Source: JBOGNO01 sp050747245
Lineage (GTDB): Bacteria; Acidobacteriota; Terriglobia; Acidiferrales; UBA7541
Assembly (NCBI GenBank): GCA_050747245.1
Contig: JBOGNO010000005.1
Coordinates: 124,001-188,000, forward strand
Direction: 5' to 3'
Length of the DNA: 64,000 nt
The number at the start of each line of letters is the position of its first letter. Position 1 is the stretch's first letter. The position numbers and the translations under genes are program-made. Shown here one piece after another: positions 55,606-64,000 of this stretch. The notes below the pieces were generated by a model. It made no database searches, was not told the DNA's origin, and saw nothing but the letters and a program-made list of their open reading frames with translations.

Positions 55606-56766
55606 CTACGCGGTGCCGGGCGCCAGCAGCCGCGAACACGCGCGAACGATTCTCCGGTAGGGCCACGCCGGAGCGGGAAAGAAAATCTCGCCTTCGCGAG
55701 GCTTCGAGTAATACCACCGCGCCAGCAGCCACAGGTGCTCTTCGAGCGTCCCCGCCGCGGGAGCTGCGATCGCGTACCGGGCGCGATAGTTTCCCTCCGT
55801 CTCCGGCGCGCGAGCCTCCTCGCTCTGCAAATTTTCTCTCACCATTTCTTCCACCGACCTCGGCTGCGCCGAAAGCTCCGCGAACCGCAGCACGAAGGGG
55901 TCCGCGATGATTCCGCCGCGCACCACGAACACGGCCACCGCGTCTTCCTCCGCTGCGCGCTGCAGGATCACCGCCTCCAGGCGATCCGCCCGGCGCGCAA
56001 TTTCCGGAAGCCCGCGCAGCACCCCTCGCGCCTTCTCCAGTTTCCTGTGAATCGCCGAAGCCCGCTCGAAATCCAGCCCCGCGCTGGCCGCCTCACGTTC
56101 CCGCTCCAATTCCTCTTCCACCGAAGCTGCCGCCGAATCGAGCGCCCGCACGGCGCGTTCCGCTTCCGCGTCGTATTCCTCGCGCGTGCAGCCCGCAAAA
56201 CACGGCCCGGGACACATCTTCATCTCTGAATAAATGCACCCGGGAAAAGTGGGATCCCTGCGAATCTTGATCTGGCAACGCCGCATGTGAAAGAGGTCCA
56301 GAAATTCGTTGGCGAAACTTTCCGCCGCCTTTCGCGAGTGAAACGGCCCGACGTAAAATCCGCCGTCGGAAAGAATCCGCCGCGTGATATAGCAACGCGG
56401 GTACTCGTTCCGCAAATTCACCTTGAGCAGCGCCGCGGGCCGCAGCCGCAGGAATCCACGGTAATGCCGTGGAGAAAGTTTGCGCGCCGTCTGGTAAAGC
56501 GTGAGCGATTGCTCGAATCGCGAGCCCGCGATGCGGTAGCGGATGCGCGCCGCCACGGCGCGCAGGTTCAGCCGCTTCGTCGCTGCTTCGGGTGCGCGCA
56601 GCAGGCGCTCCGCCGAACGCCGCAAATCCGCCGTGCGCGATAGAAATGGCTGGCCGCGCTCATCCCGCGGCTCGATCGTGTACACCGCCGGCCGCGCCGG
56701 AAGCGCCGCGAAAAATTCTTCCTCGCGCGCCGCGTCGAATTCCGCTCCGCAATCAAGCTCCAGCAT
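55606..56766 (-). CDS. UvrC-like protein lacking the C-terminal nuclease half
   Basis: The 386 residues contain a GIY-YIG-like N-terminal domain in which the usual Tyr/Gly motif is degenerate (AVYTI and PFLSRT). The UvrC-type middle (RRCQIKIRR…CPGPCFAGCTREEY) and a UVR motif (LDFERASAIHRKLEKARG) follow. The RNase-H-like endonuclease and HhH domains of true UvrC (~600 residues) are absent, replaced by a short Arg/Trp-rich end. It may be a paralogue that binds UvrB without cutting. The start at 56766 follows GCGGGG; a 54-bp copy of this start lies at 58530. Confidence 0.75.
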   Translation of the reverse strand: MLELDCGAEFDAAREEEFFAALPARPAVYTIEPRDERGQPFLSRTADLRRSAERLLRAPEAATKRLNLRAVAARIRYRIAGSRFEQSLTLYQTARKLSPRHYRGFLRLRPAALLKVNLRNEYPRCYITRRILSDGGFYVGPFHSRKAAESFANEFLDLFHMRRCQIKIRRDPTFPGCIYSEMKMCPGPCFAGCTREEYDAEAERAVRALDSAAASVEEELEREREAASAGLDFERASAIHRKLEKARGVLRGLPEIARRADRLEAVILQRAAEEDAVAVFVVRGGIIADPFVLRFAELSAQPRSVEEMVRENLQSEEARAPETEGNYRARYAIAAPAAGTLEEHLWLLARWYYSKPREGEIFFPAPAWPYRRIVRACSRLLAPGTA

Positions 56767-56942
56767 CCCCGCAGCATACCGCGAAGCAAGGTGAATCAAG
56801 AAAATGCAAATCGAAAGGCTGCGCAGAGCTTGTCGGCGAGAACTCTAACAAAAGGAGCAAGAAGTCACCGTGTCCTGTAGACCTTTTTATGTAGATAAAT
56901 GCAAAACGGTTCGACGATCAGCGAAGCGTGCGCAGTAGGGGC

Positions 56943-57413
56943 TCAATCTCCCCGATTCTTCTGGATTGCCTGCCATTCGCTCCATGACACCGGTCCCGCG
57001 TCAGGCCGCCGTGGATCAGGAAGCATGGAAATGTATTCAAGAATATTTCCATCCGGGTCACCGAAGAATACGGATGCTGCGGGCATCCAGGGGAAAACAA
57101 TTGGCTCGTCAATCGGCTCTCCTCGGCCACCGAACGGAGTGATGCCTGCAGAACGGAGTTTTAGCGGAGCCGCGAGAACGTCTGCCAGTTTTACTTGAAA
57201 AGCTACGTGATGTTGCTTCGTGAGAGGGCTGGATCCCACGGAAAAAATGCCCATCATGGACCTGCCGCGCCCGCCGACCCAGAAGAATGCCGCGGGACGC
57301 TCCGGTTGCGCGATCCCCAATTCCAGCCCAACCACATCGCGGTAGAACGTGACCGAGCGCTCAAGATCACGAACGGAAATATGAGCCTCGAAGAGACCTT
57401 CAATGTGTATCAT
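56943..57413 (-). CDS. VOC-family (glyoxalase/bleomycin-resistance-like) protein
   Basis: This 156-residue protein has one pair of VOC modules: GLFEAHISVRDLERSVTFYRDVVGLEL, then HHVAFQV, then FFGDPDGNILEYISM. Likely metal ligands are His near residue 11, His near 69 and Glu in ILEY. The substrate is unknown. It is the first of three VOC genes in 1.6 kb. Confidence 0.85.
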   Translation of the reverse strand: MIHIEGLFEAHISVRDLERSVTFYRDVVGLELGIAQPERPAAFFWVGGRGRSMMGIFSVGSSPLTKQHHVAFQVKLADVLAAPLKLRSAGITPFGGRGEPIDEPIVFPWMPAASVFFGDPDGNILEYISMLPDPRRPDAGPVSWSEWQAIQKNRGD

Positions 57414-57676
57414 CTGCGTTCACCCTTCAAATCGACGCTCTGGGGCACAACCTGCGCGCAGGGCGATGTATATCCGGCGATGCAGAGCGACTCCTGGAAA
57501 GCGCTCAAGCCCTAATGCAGGCATTCTCAATGATGGAAGGTGTTTGGCCACCTTCCCTCGGTCCATTCTTGCTCCGCCGCAAAATGGTACCCTTTTTCTC
57601 GCAAAATGGCACTTGCGCGGGCGCGAGCCGAAAGCCTGGAGTCCTCCTGCAGCATGCCTCGCAAGAAGGAGGAACC

Positions 57677-58039
57677 ATGGCCGTTGTTACAATCATTGTC
57701 ACGAACATGGATCGCGCTGTCCGTTTCTATACCGAAATTCTTGGAATGAAACTGACGCATCGCTTCGGTGATCATTGGGCGACGCTCAAGACCGACGATG
57801 GCATGACTGTCGGTTTGCATCCCGCTTCGAAAGATTCCCCCGCAGGAAGATCGGGCTCGATCACCATTGGGTTCGAGGTCTCGGAAGCCATCGAGAAAGC
57901 CGTCGCAAGCATGATGGATAAAGGGGTGAAGTTCGTAGGCCCCATTGCTGATGACAAGGAGGTCAAGGCGGCATATTTCGAAGATCTCGACGGCAACCAG
58001 ATGTATGTCGTCGAAGTCCAAAAGCAATGGCAGTCCTGA
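57677..58039 (+). CDS. VOC-family protein
   Basis: This 120-residue protein begins MAVVTIIVTNMDRAVRFYTEILGM and ends AAYFEDLDGNQMYVVEVQ, a minimal VOC fold. The start ATG 57677 has a perfect AAGGAGG site six bases upstream. The first ligand position has Thr/Val rather than His, so metal binding may be incomplete. Confidence 0.85.
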   Translation: MAVVTIIVTNMDRAVRFYTEILGMKLTHRFGDHWATLKTDDGMTVGLHPASKDSPAGRSGSITIGFEVSEAIEKAVASMMDKGVKFVGPIADDKEVKAAYFEDLDGNQMYVVEVQKQWQS

Positions 58040-58106
58040 GGGCCAACCAGGCTCGCATAAGAATCTCGAAAAACCGAAGCGCTGCTTGCGGCGTGGCCCG
58101 CGCAGG

Positions 58107-58514
58107 CTACGCCTTCCTGCCGATTCGTTTCTCCCACGCTTCTTGTTCGGCTTTTCCCCAATGATTCACAAATACGATGTTTCCATCCGGATCGTGGAGC
58201 GTCATTTCGCCGCTGCGCATGTATTCGGGGTATTTGATTGGCGGCACTTTGAGGCCGCTTGCAAAAAGTTGTTCGCGCAGCGCGGCCAGGTCCGGCGTGT
58301 ACATGCACAGCATCACGGGATGGCCGGGATCCACGGGCTCCTCGGCCCTTAGAAACATCAGCGCCCCGCCGTCGCAATGCATGCGCGCCCATCCAATGGG
58401 TGTGCAGCGATCCGTGTCGATCGTCTCAAATCCAAGCAGCTCATAAAATTGAATCGATTTCTCAATCTCCGCTACGTGCAGCATCGGCGTCGAATACCCA
58501 GCCTTAACGCTCAT
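58107..58514 (-). CDS. VOC-family protein
   Basis: These 135 residues have the VOC pattern TPMLHVAEIEKSIQFYELLGFE…VMLCMYTPDL…MTLHDPDGNIVFVNHWG. The His in LHV is a ligand candidate. The start ATG 58514 is preceded by GGAG. Its 5' leader contains a 54-bp relic of the UvrC-like gene start. Confidence 0.83.
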   Translation of the reverse strand: MSVKAGYSTPMLHVAEIEKSIQFYELLGFETIDTDRCTPIGWARMHCDGGALMFLRAEEPVDPGHPVMLCMYTPDLAALREQLFASGLKVPPIKYPEYMRSGEMTLHDPDGNIVFVNHWGKAEQEAWEKRIGRKA

Positions 58515-58529
58515 GGACTTTTTCTCCGT

Positions 58530-58583
58530 GCCGCGTCGAATTCCGCTCCGCAGTCGAGCTCCAGCATCTCCGCAGCATACCGC
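58530..58583 (-). pseudogene. 54-bp relic of the UvrC-like gene start
   Basis: This stretch differs from 56729-56782 at only about three positions. Read on the minus strand it encodes MLELDCGAEFDAA, the same N-terminus as the UvrC-like protein, then diverges. It is a duplicated fragment lying on the far side of the three VOC genes. Confidence 0.75.
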
Positions 58584-58732
58584 ATCCGCTCCTTGACGCG
58601 CCCGCTGCGACACGTCGTCGGCCCGCGAACTGGCGTTGACACACGCAGCGCGACCCGGTTAGGCTTCCGCGCATCCAATGCGCTGCTCTGCAGCCGCGCG
58701 CGGCCAGCGCGCCAATGAATGAAGGAGGCCCC

Positions 58733-59842
58733 ATGAACGGAATCCATCCAGTGACCCGCCGCAACTTTCTTGCCTCTACGTCGTGCCTGGGAGCCGCCCT
58801 GGCTCTGCGGGAATATTTTCGCCTGCCCGCGCTCGCGGAAGGCATCGCGCAGGATCAGCGCGTAGCGGCACAGCCGTTGGCAGACAAAGGATTTGCCACT
58901 ATACGGAAGGTTGGCGACGGGGTGTACGCCACAATTTCCGATTTCACCAAGGGATTTACGACGACGTGCAATGGGGGCTTCCTCGTTGGGCGCGAGGCCG
59001 CGCTCCTCATCGAGGGCTTCCTTTCTCCCCCGGGCGCCGGGTTTCAAATGGAAACGCTGCGCTCCGTCAGCCAGGTTCCTGTGCGCGCCGCCCTGGACAC
59101 GCACTACCACTTTGACCATTCGATGGGAAACGCATTCTACGGCTCAAGCGGCATTCCCATCTGGGCGCACGCGAAAGCCGCGCCGCTGATGGTGCAGAAT
59201 TATTCGAACCTGCAGGGGCAGGACAAGTCTCCTCAGCTCGCGTCCCTCAAGAAACGCGTGAGCGATGCGGCCAACGACACGGAGCGCCAGCACGCGCAAG
59301 CCGACCTGGACGCCTACACGCTGATTTTTCAAACCATCGACTCCTCCGTCGTGGCCCTGCCCAATCACCCGCTCGATCCCGCCAAACTTCCTCTCACCGT
59401 GGACCTCGGCGGCCTCAAGGCGGTGATTGAACCCTATCCAGGCCATTCGGCGACCGACCTCATCATTCGCCTCCCGGAACAGAACATCATTTTCACCGGC
59501 GACTTGTTGTTCAATGGCTTTTACCCCGTCAGTTTTGACGCCGATATCGCCGGCTGGCGCTCGACGCTCGGGAAATTCGCGGGCTTTGGCAAAGACACGC
59601 TGTTCGTCCCGGGGCACGGCCAGATATGCGGCCAGGAAGGCATCGCCACGATGCGCGCGGTTTTCGATGATCTCGCCGAGCATGCCAGCAAGATGTACAA
59701 GGCCGGAGTCCCGGCGGAAGAAGCGATCCGCCGCTACGTGGTCCCCGAAGCGTACAAAAATTACTTCATATTCGGATGGTCGCTCACGGTCGGCACCACC
59801 ATCACAAAACTGTACGCGGAATACAAGGCTGGAAATTCCTGA
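58733..59842 (+). CDS. Tat-exported metallo-beta-lactamase-fold hydrolase
   Basis: This 369-residue protein has a twin-arginine signal (VTRRNFLAST). The MBL metal motif is THYHFDHS (H-x-H-x-D-H), with later metal residues in GHSATD, FTGDLLF and FVPGHGQ. The long insertion (about residues 150-205) may cover the active site. It resembles periplasmic QPR- or SoxH-like MBL proteins of unknown substrate. The start ATG 58733 follows AAGGAGG. Confidence 0.88.
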   Translation: MNGIHPVTRRNFLASTSCLGAALALREYFRLPALAEGIAQDQRVAAQPLADKGFATIRKVGDGVYATISDFTKGFTTTCNGGFLVGREAALLIEGFLSPPGAGFQMETLRSVSQVPVRAALDTHYHFDHSMGNAFYGSSGIPIWAHAKAAPLMVQNYSNLQGQDKSPQLASLKKRVSDAANDTERQHAQADLDAYTLIFQTIDSSVVALPNHPLDPAKLPLTVDLGGLKAVIEPYPGHSATDLIIRLPEQNIIFTGDLLFNGFYPVSFDADIAGWRSTLGKFAGFGKDTLFVPGHGQICGQEGIATMRAVFDDLAEHASKMYKAGVPAEEAIRRYVVPEAYKNYFIFGWSLTVGTTITKLYAEYKAGNS

Positions 59843-59849
59843 TTGGAAA

Positions 59850-60995
59850 TCAATAGCTGCGCAGCACCCACGCGGCGATCACCAGCCGCTGAATTTCGCT
59901 CGTCCCTTCGTAAATCTCGGTGATGCGCGCGTCGCGATAAGCGCGTTCCACGGGATATTCCCGGCTGTATCCGTAGCCGCCATGAATCTGGATGGCCTTG
60001 TGCGCCACGCGCGTGGACATCTCGCTCGCGAAAAGTTTCGCGATGGCCGCCTCCATCGAAAACCTCCCGCCCGTCTCCTGCTTCCAAGCCGCCTTGCGCG
60101 CGAGCAGCCGCGCCGCGTCAATTTCCATGGCCATGTCCGCGAGCATGAATTGAATGGCCTGAAAATCCGCGATGGGATGTCCGAAGGCCTGCCGCTCCTG
60201 CGCGTACGCTAGCGCCGCTTCGAAAGCCCCGCGCGCTATCCCCACGGCCTGCGACGCAATCCCGATTCTCCCGCCGTCGAGCGTTCCCAGCGCCACTTTG
60301 TATCCTTCGCCTTCTTCCCCGATGCGGTTCCCCACCGGAACTTCGCAATCCGTGAACGCCAGTTCGGTGCACGCCGTCGCGTTGATTCCCAGCTTCTTTT
60401 CTTCCTTTCCCACCGCGAATCCCGGAGTGCCCTTCTCCACCACCAGCGCCGTAATTCCCTTTTCGCCTTTTTCGGGAGCCGTATTCACGTACACGATGGC
60501 AGCGTCCGCCGCTCCGCCGTTGGTGATCCACGCCTTCGTGCCGTTGACCACGTACTTGTCGCCCTTCCGCACGGCCTTCGTTTTCAGCGCCGCCGCGTTC
60601 GAGCCCGCCTGCGGCTCCGTAAGCGCGTAACACCCGATGCGCTCGCCCTTCAGGTACGGCACCAGGAATTTTTTCTTTTGTTCTTCTGTCCCGAATTTGA
60701 AAATGGGATCGCAGTACAGCGAATTCTGCACGCTCAGAATCACGCCCGTCGAAGCGCAGCACCGCGAAATCTCTTCAATCACGATGGTGTAGCTCACGTG
60801 GTCGAACCCCGCGCCGCCGTATTCCTCCGGAAACGCCACGCCCGTAAGCCCCAGCTCGGCGGCCTTGCGGAAGATCTCCAGCGGGAAATGTCCCGTCTCG
60901 TCGTTTTCCCGCGCCCGCGGCTTCACTTCCGCTTCCGCGAATTCCCGCACCGTGCGCTCCAGCAGCTTCTGTTCTTCCGTCAACTCCAGATTCAC
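59850..60995 (-). CDS. Acyl-CoA dehydrogenase
   Basis: This 381-residue flavoenzyme has the FAD-binding YALTEPQAGSNAAAL motif and WITNGG. The catalytic Glu lies in the late loop IYEGTSEIQ, as in short-chain (butyryl-type) dehydrogenases. QIHGGYGYSREYPVER is the family C-terminal signature. It oxidises acyl-CoA to enoyl-CoA and passes electrons to ETF. It stands alone, convergent to the MBL gene. Confidence 0.92.
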   Translation of the reverse strand: MNLELTEEQKLLERTVREFAEAEVKPRARENDETGHFPLEIFRKAAELGLTGVAFPEEYGGAGFDHVSYTIVIEEISRCCASTGVILSVQNSLYCDPIFKFGTEEQKKKFLVPYLKGERIGCYALTEPQAGSNAAALKTKAVRKGDKYVVNGTKAWITNGGAADAAIVYVNTAPEKGEKGITALVVEKGTPGFAVGKEEKKLGINATACTELAFTDCEVPVGNRIGEEGEGYKVALGTLDGGRIGIASQAVGIARGAFEAALAYAQERQAFGHPIADFQAIQFMLADMAMEIDAARLLARKAAWKQETGGRFSMEAAIAKLFASEMSTRVAHKAIQIHGGYGYSREYPVERAYRDARITEIYEGTSEIQRLVIAAWVLRSY

Positions 60996-61130
60996 GCGCG
61001 TTCTCCTCGCTTCATCCGCCCCGTCCCCGCCCGCAAGCCTCCACGACTCCCATACCTTCCCTGCGAGATGAAAATAGTAGGCTCTCGCCCGCCTTTCACA
61101 AAATAGATTTTCCGCCCCCGGAAAATTTGA

Positions 61131-61174
61131 GAGCCCGCGCCTGATAACAGCCGGGAGGCCGTCGGCGCGGGCTC
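61131..61174 (-). terminator. Hairpin downstream of the rpsA-HU-HIT run
   Basis: GAGCCCGCGCC and GGCGCGGGCTC form a perfect 11-bp stem around a 22-base loop. On the minus strand TCAAATTTTC follows, a weak T-tract. It is a plausible terminator for the HIT gene that ends at 61261. Confidence 0.5.
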
Positions 61175-61260
61175 AATGCCAACTACTGTGAAAACTGGGA
61201 ACCTTTTAATCCAAGTCCGGCTTTTATGCAAGCATTTCTATGAGCAATTCGCTCCGCGGC

Positions 61261-61740
61261 CTACGCGAGCGCCCGCCTTACCTTTTCGTATGTCGCCGCC
61301 AAGTCTTCCGGCTCGACGCGCGTTTCCCCCACCACGGTCATGAAGTTCGTATCGCCCGCCCACCGCGGAAGCACGTGCAAGTGCAGGTGCCCTTCGACTC
61401 CCGCCCCGGCCGCACGCCCCAGGTTCATACCCAGGTTGAACCCCTGCGGTTTGTAGGCGCTGCCGAGCGCCCGTTCGACGCGCTGCGCCAGCCGCATCAT
61501 TTCTTCGAGTGTCTCCGCCGGCGATGCGCCCAGCTCCGCCACATGCGCGTACGGCACCACCATCACGTGTCCTGTCGTGTAGGGAAAGCGGTTCAGGATG
61601 ACGAAATTCTCTTTGCCCCGCAGCACGATGAGCGCCTTCGCATCATCCTTCATCCCCAGCGCGTCGCAGAAAATGCAGCGGTCGCTTTTCGCGGCTTCGG
61701 CGATGTACCGGTAGCGCCAGGGAGTCCAGAGGTAATCCAT
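61261..61740 (-). CDS. HIT-family nucleotide hydrolase (Ap4A-phosphorylase-like)
   Basis: This 159-residue protein has a CIFC-type zinc site at the start (DRCIFCDAL) and the HIT triad EGHLHLHVLPRW. The N-terminus MDYLWTPWRYRYI is typical of the bacterial HIT proteins related to Ap4A phosphorylase. It cleaves nucleoside phosphates or phosphoramidates. It follows the HU/IHF gene by 23 bp. Confidence 0.92.
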   Translation of the reverse strand: MDYLWTPWRYRYIAEAAKSDRCIFCDALGMKDDAKALIVLRGKENFVILNRFPYTTGHVMVVPYAHVAELGASPAETLEEMMRLAQRVERALGSAYKPQGFNLGMNLGRAAGAGVEGHLHLHVLPRWAGDTNFMTVVGETRVEPEDLAATYEKVRRALA

Positions 61741-61763
61741 CAGGTGGTCCGGCGGGCCGTCGT

Positions 61764-62108
61764 TTAACTGTGCGGCGGCGCAGCGGAAGCCGACGCCGAG
61801 CCCGCGGCGCCGGTGTGCGGCGTATTAACGAAGTCCTTCAATTCCTTGCTCGGCTTGAAGAACGGAATCCGCTTCGGCGGCACTTCCACTTTCGCGCCCG
61901 TCTTCGGGTTCCGGCCGATGCGCCCGCGACGCTGCCGCGTGCGGAAGCTCCCGAACCCGCGGATCTCGATTTTGTCGTTCTCCTGCAGCGACTGGATGAT
62001 GCTCTCGAAAATCGTCTCGACGACGTGTTCGGATTCCTTGCGAGGCAGTGCCGTCGACTTGATCACTTCTTCCACCAGGTCCGCTTTCGTCATCGTCCGT
62101 TCGCTCAT
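61764..62108 (-). CDS. HU/IHF-family DNA-binding protein
   Basis: This 114-residue protein has the IHF/HU pattern MTKADLVEEVIK, the GFGSFRTRQRRGRIGRNPKTG arm and the VPPKRIPFFKPSKELK end. The C-terminal tail is Ala/Ser/Gly-rich. It lies downstream of rpsA, the same neighbour as ihfB in E. coli, so an IHF-beta-like role is plausible. Confidence 0.92.
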   Translation of the reverse strand: MSERTMTKADLVEEVIKSTALPRKESEHVVETIFESIIQSLQENDKIEIRGFGSFRTRQRRGRIGRNPKTGAKVEVPPKRIPFFKPSKELKDFVNTPHTGAAGSASASAAPPHS

Positions 62109-62257
62109 TTCCGATCTCTCCGCACTTGAGGTAACTCCGCTCCAACGGGCGGCCTTCGCCGCATCTGCATATCACCAAATGGCCTTTAATGGAAATAAAT
62201 ATTAACGCGCAGCCGGCCGGGAGGGGTTCGCCCGCCGCGCCTGTCTCTTCCCGCCGC

Positions 62258-64000
62258 TCAGGAACTCGATTCCGAAGCCTGCCGCTTCGCCAGGATCGCA
62301 TCCCCGATCGTCGCCGTAGGCGAGGATTTCGGCGTGCGAGTCGTGCCGCGAAACGTCTCGATTTCCTGTTTCTCCGCCTGTTTTTGCGCCGCGCGGTAGC
62401 TCAGGCTGATTTTGTGCTGCGCCGTATCTGCCTTGATCAATTTGAATTCGTACTCATTCCCCGGATGCAGCACCGCCGCGGCCCGGTCGCTGCGCGACCC
62501 GCGCGCCTCTTGCCGCTCGCCCTTCGCTCGCCGGTCCTCGATCTCCGAGATGTGGCATAACCCCTCGATCCCGTCCCCCAGCTCCACGAATACGCCGAAG
62601 TCCACCGCCCGCGCCACTCTCCCGCGCACCAACTCGCCCGTCTTGTGCTCCCCGAACCACTTCTCCCAGATGTCGTTCACTTGCTTGATCCCCAGCGACA
62701 GCCGCCTCTGTGCCGCGTCCATCTTCAAAACTTTTGCTTCCAACGTATCGCCCTTCTTGAATTTTTCGCTGGGATGCTTCACGCGCTCCGTCCAGCTGAT
62801 GTCGCTCACGTGAACGAGTCCTTCGATTCCTTCCTCGATCTCCACGAACGCGCCGAAATCCATTACGTTGCGCACCCGCCCGGTCACCACCGTTCCCACC
62901 GGATATTTTTTCGCCACTTCTTCCCACGGATCGGCCTGCGTCTGTTTGAGCCCCAGCGATATCCTCCGCTGATCCGGCTTCACCTCCAGCACCACCACTT
63001 CCGCTTCGTCTCCCACCTTTACCACTTTCGAGGGATGCTTTACGCGCCGCGACCAGCTCATCTCGCTGACGTGTACGAGGCCCTCCACTCCGGGCTCGAG
63101 CTGCAGGAACGCTCCGTAGTCCGTCACGCCTACGATTTTTCCCTTCACTCGCGCGCCCACCGTGTATCTCTCCGGCACCGTCGCCCACGGGTCGGGCAGC
63201 AATTGCTTCCGCCCCAGTGAGATTCGCAGCTTTTCCTTGTCGAATTTCAAAATCTTTACGTCAATTTCGTCGCCGGACTTCACCAATTCTCCGGGATGCG
63301 TGATCCGTCCCCACGTCAGGTCGCTCACGTGCAGCAGCCCGTCGAGCCCGCCAAGGTCCACGAAAACTCCATAGTCCGTGATGTTTTTCACTCGCCCGTG
63401 AACCGTCGCTCCCTCTTCGAGCGCCTCCACCAGCGCGTCGCGGTGCGTCTTCTGCTCTTCTTCGAGGATCACCCTGCGACTCACCACCACGTTACCGCGC
63501 TTGCGGTTCAGCTTGATTACCCGCAGTTCCAGCTCGCGGTCCTTCCATGCTTCCAGGTCATGTACCGGCCGCATCTCGATCTGTGAAGCCGGCAAAAATG
63601 CCCGCACCCCCAGATCCACCACCAGCCCGCCCTTGATCCGCTCCATGACTTTTCCGGTGACGTTCTTCTTCTCGCGGTAGGAGTTCTCGATGTTCTGCCA
63701 GATCCGCCGCCGCCGCGCCCGCAGGTGCGAAAGAAGAATGTAGCCTTCCTTCCTCTCGCCCGTGCGTTCGACGTCGATCGCTTGGCCCGCGGTGAACGCC
63801 ACGCTCGGCATCTCCATCACTTCCTGCGCCGGCACCAGCCCTTCCGATTTCCCTCCAATGTCCACCACCACGCCCAGTTCCGTCACCGCGATCACGCGGC
63901 CCTCGATCATCTTGCTTTCGGAATCCGCCGTCGTGGATTCACCCGGCGTGGCGTACTGCTCCATCAACTGCTCCATCTCCGCCGCGGTTGCCTCTCCCTC
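62258..64000 (-). CDS. rpsA: 30S ribosomal protein S1, 5' end outside window
   Basis: At least 580 codons encode six S1 (OB) domains, with signatures such as GRVIAVTELGVVVDIGG, GKVMERIKGGLVVDLG, GRVKNITDYGVFVDLGG, GKIVGVTDYGAFLQL, GRVRNVMDFGAFVEI and GRVARAVDFGVFVEL. S1 binds mRNA and helps initiation on the 30S subunit. The sixth domain has an unusual ~25-residue charged insertion (AKGERQEARGSRSDR). The frame is still open at the window edge and the ATG at 63976 has no spaced ribosome site, so the true start is probably beyond 64000. Confidence 0.95.
   Translation of the reverse strand, partial: EGEATAAEMEQLMEQYATPGESTTADSESKMIEGRVIAVTELGVVVDIGGKSEGLVPAQEVMEMPSVAFTAGQAIDVERTGERKEGYILLSHLRARRRRIWQNIENSYREKKNVTGKVMERIKGGLVVDLGVRAFLPASQIEMRPVHDLEAWKDRELELRVIKLNRKRGNVVVSRRVILEEEQKTHRDALVEALEEGATVHGRVKNITDYGVFVDLGGLDGLLHVSDLTWGRITHPGELVKSGDEIDVKILKFDKEKLRISLGRKQLLPDPWATVPERYTVGARVKGKIVGVTDYGAFLQLEPGVEGLVHVSEMSWSRRVKHPSKVVKVGDEAEVVVLEVKPDQRRISLGLKQTQADPWEEVAKKYPVGTVVTGRVRNVMDFGAFVEIEEGIEGLVHVSDISWTERVKHPSEKFKKGDTLEAKVLKMDAAQRRLSLGIKQVNDIWEKWFGEHKTGELVRGRVARAVDFGVFVELGDGIEGLCHISEIEDRRAKGERQEARGSRSDRAAAVLHPGNEYEFKLIKADTAQHKISLSYRAAQKQAEKQEIETFRGTTRTPKSSPTATIGDAILAKRQASESSS

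Overview
The window is about 60% GC, densely coded and carries no rRNA or tRNA genes. Its gene content suggests a soil Acidobacteriota (Terriglobia-like) chromosome. The hints are paired ECF sigma / zinc-finger anti-sigma / DUF4097 modules, a Ser/Thr kinase fused to TolB-like and TPR domains, a TonB-type protein with a long Pro/Gly linker, YVTN/BIG2 surface lipoproteins, a RAYT transposase among REP hairpins, and a bacterial Tes/MSS-like radical SAM lipid enzyme. The taxonomic call is inference; no marker gene could be compared.

Layout. 1-1.6 kb: the start of a multicopper oxidase gene with a small Cys/His-rich exported protein upstream, then a decayed copy of a CPBP-protease gene end and a 67-bp-period repeat array. 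2.0-6.1 kb: a likely lipid cassette (divergent Lgt-like protein, two paralogous small membrane proteins, Tes-like radical SAM enzyme), followed by a WD40 protein. 6.2-9.5 kb: gene relics (HAF, DUF3142) around a TetR-controlled ABC1/UbiB-like kinase. 9.6-12.3 kb: a YD-repeat (RHS-like) protein with an out-of-frame tail.

12.5-26.1 kb is a long minus-strand envelope run in transcription order lysS, lolC/E, lolD, clpC, bamA, a 1144-aa propeller lipoprotein and a Skp/OmpH chaperone, closed by a clear terminator. A divergent promoter drives an unknown gene. 27.2-30.8 kb: sigma/anti-sigma/DUF4097 module 1, shikimate kinase and a secreted protein. 31.5-32.4 kb: RAYT and REP elements. 33.9-35.3 kb: the intact CPBP-like gene with the better copy of the 67-bp array, inverted relative to the copy at 1-1.6 kb. 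35.4-40.4 kb: module 2 (sigma, HEAT-containing anti-sigma, two DUF4097 proteins, a double-PDZ protein).

40.8-64 kb is mostly housekeeping and metabolism: recG, rsmD, a TonB-like protein, ketopantoate reductase, a HAD phosphatase, an M50-like membrane protein, the kinase-TolB-TPR protein, two PilZ genes, an alpha/beta hydrolase, an aldo/keto reductase, an MFS exporter, a nuclease-less UvrC-like protein, three VOC proteins, a Tat-exported metallo-beta-lactamase-fold protein, an acyl-CoA dehydrogenase, a HIT hydrolase, HU/IHF and ribosomal protein S1.

The most interesting items are (i) the inverted duplication of a CRISPR-like 67-bp array linked to a CPBP-like gene, intact at one end and pseudogenised at the other, (ii) the Lgt-like / small membrane protein / Tes cassette, and (iii) a RAYT with five REP elements, one of which has entered a coding region.
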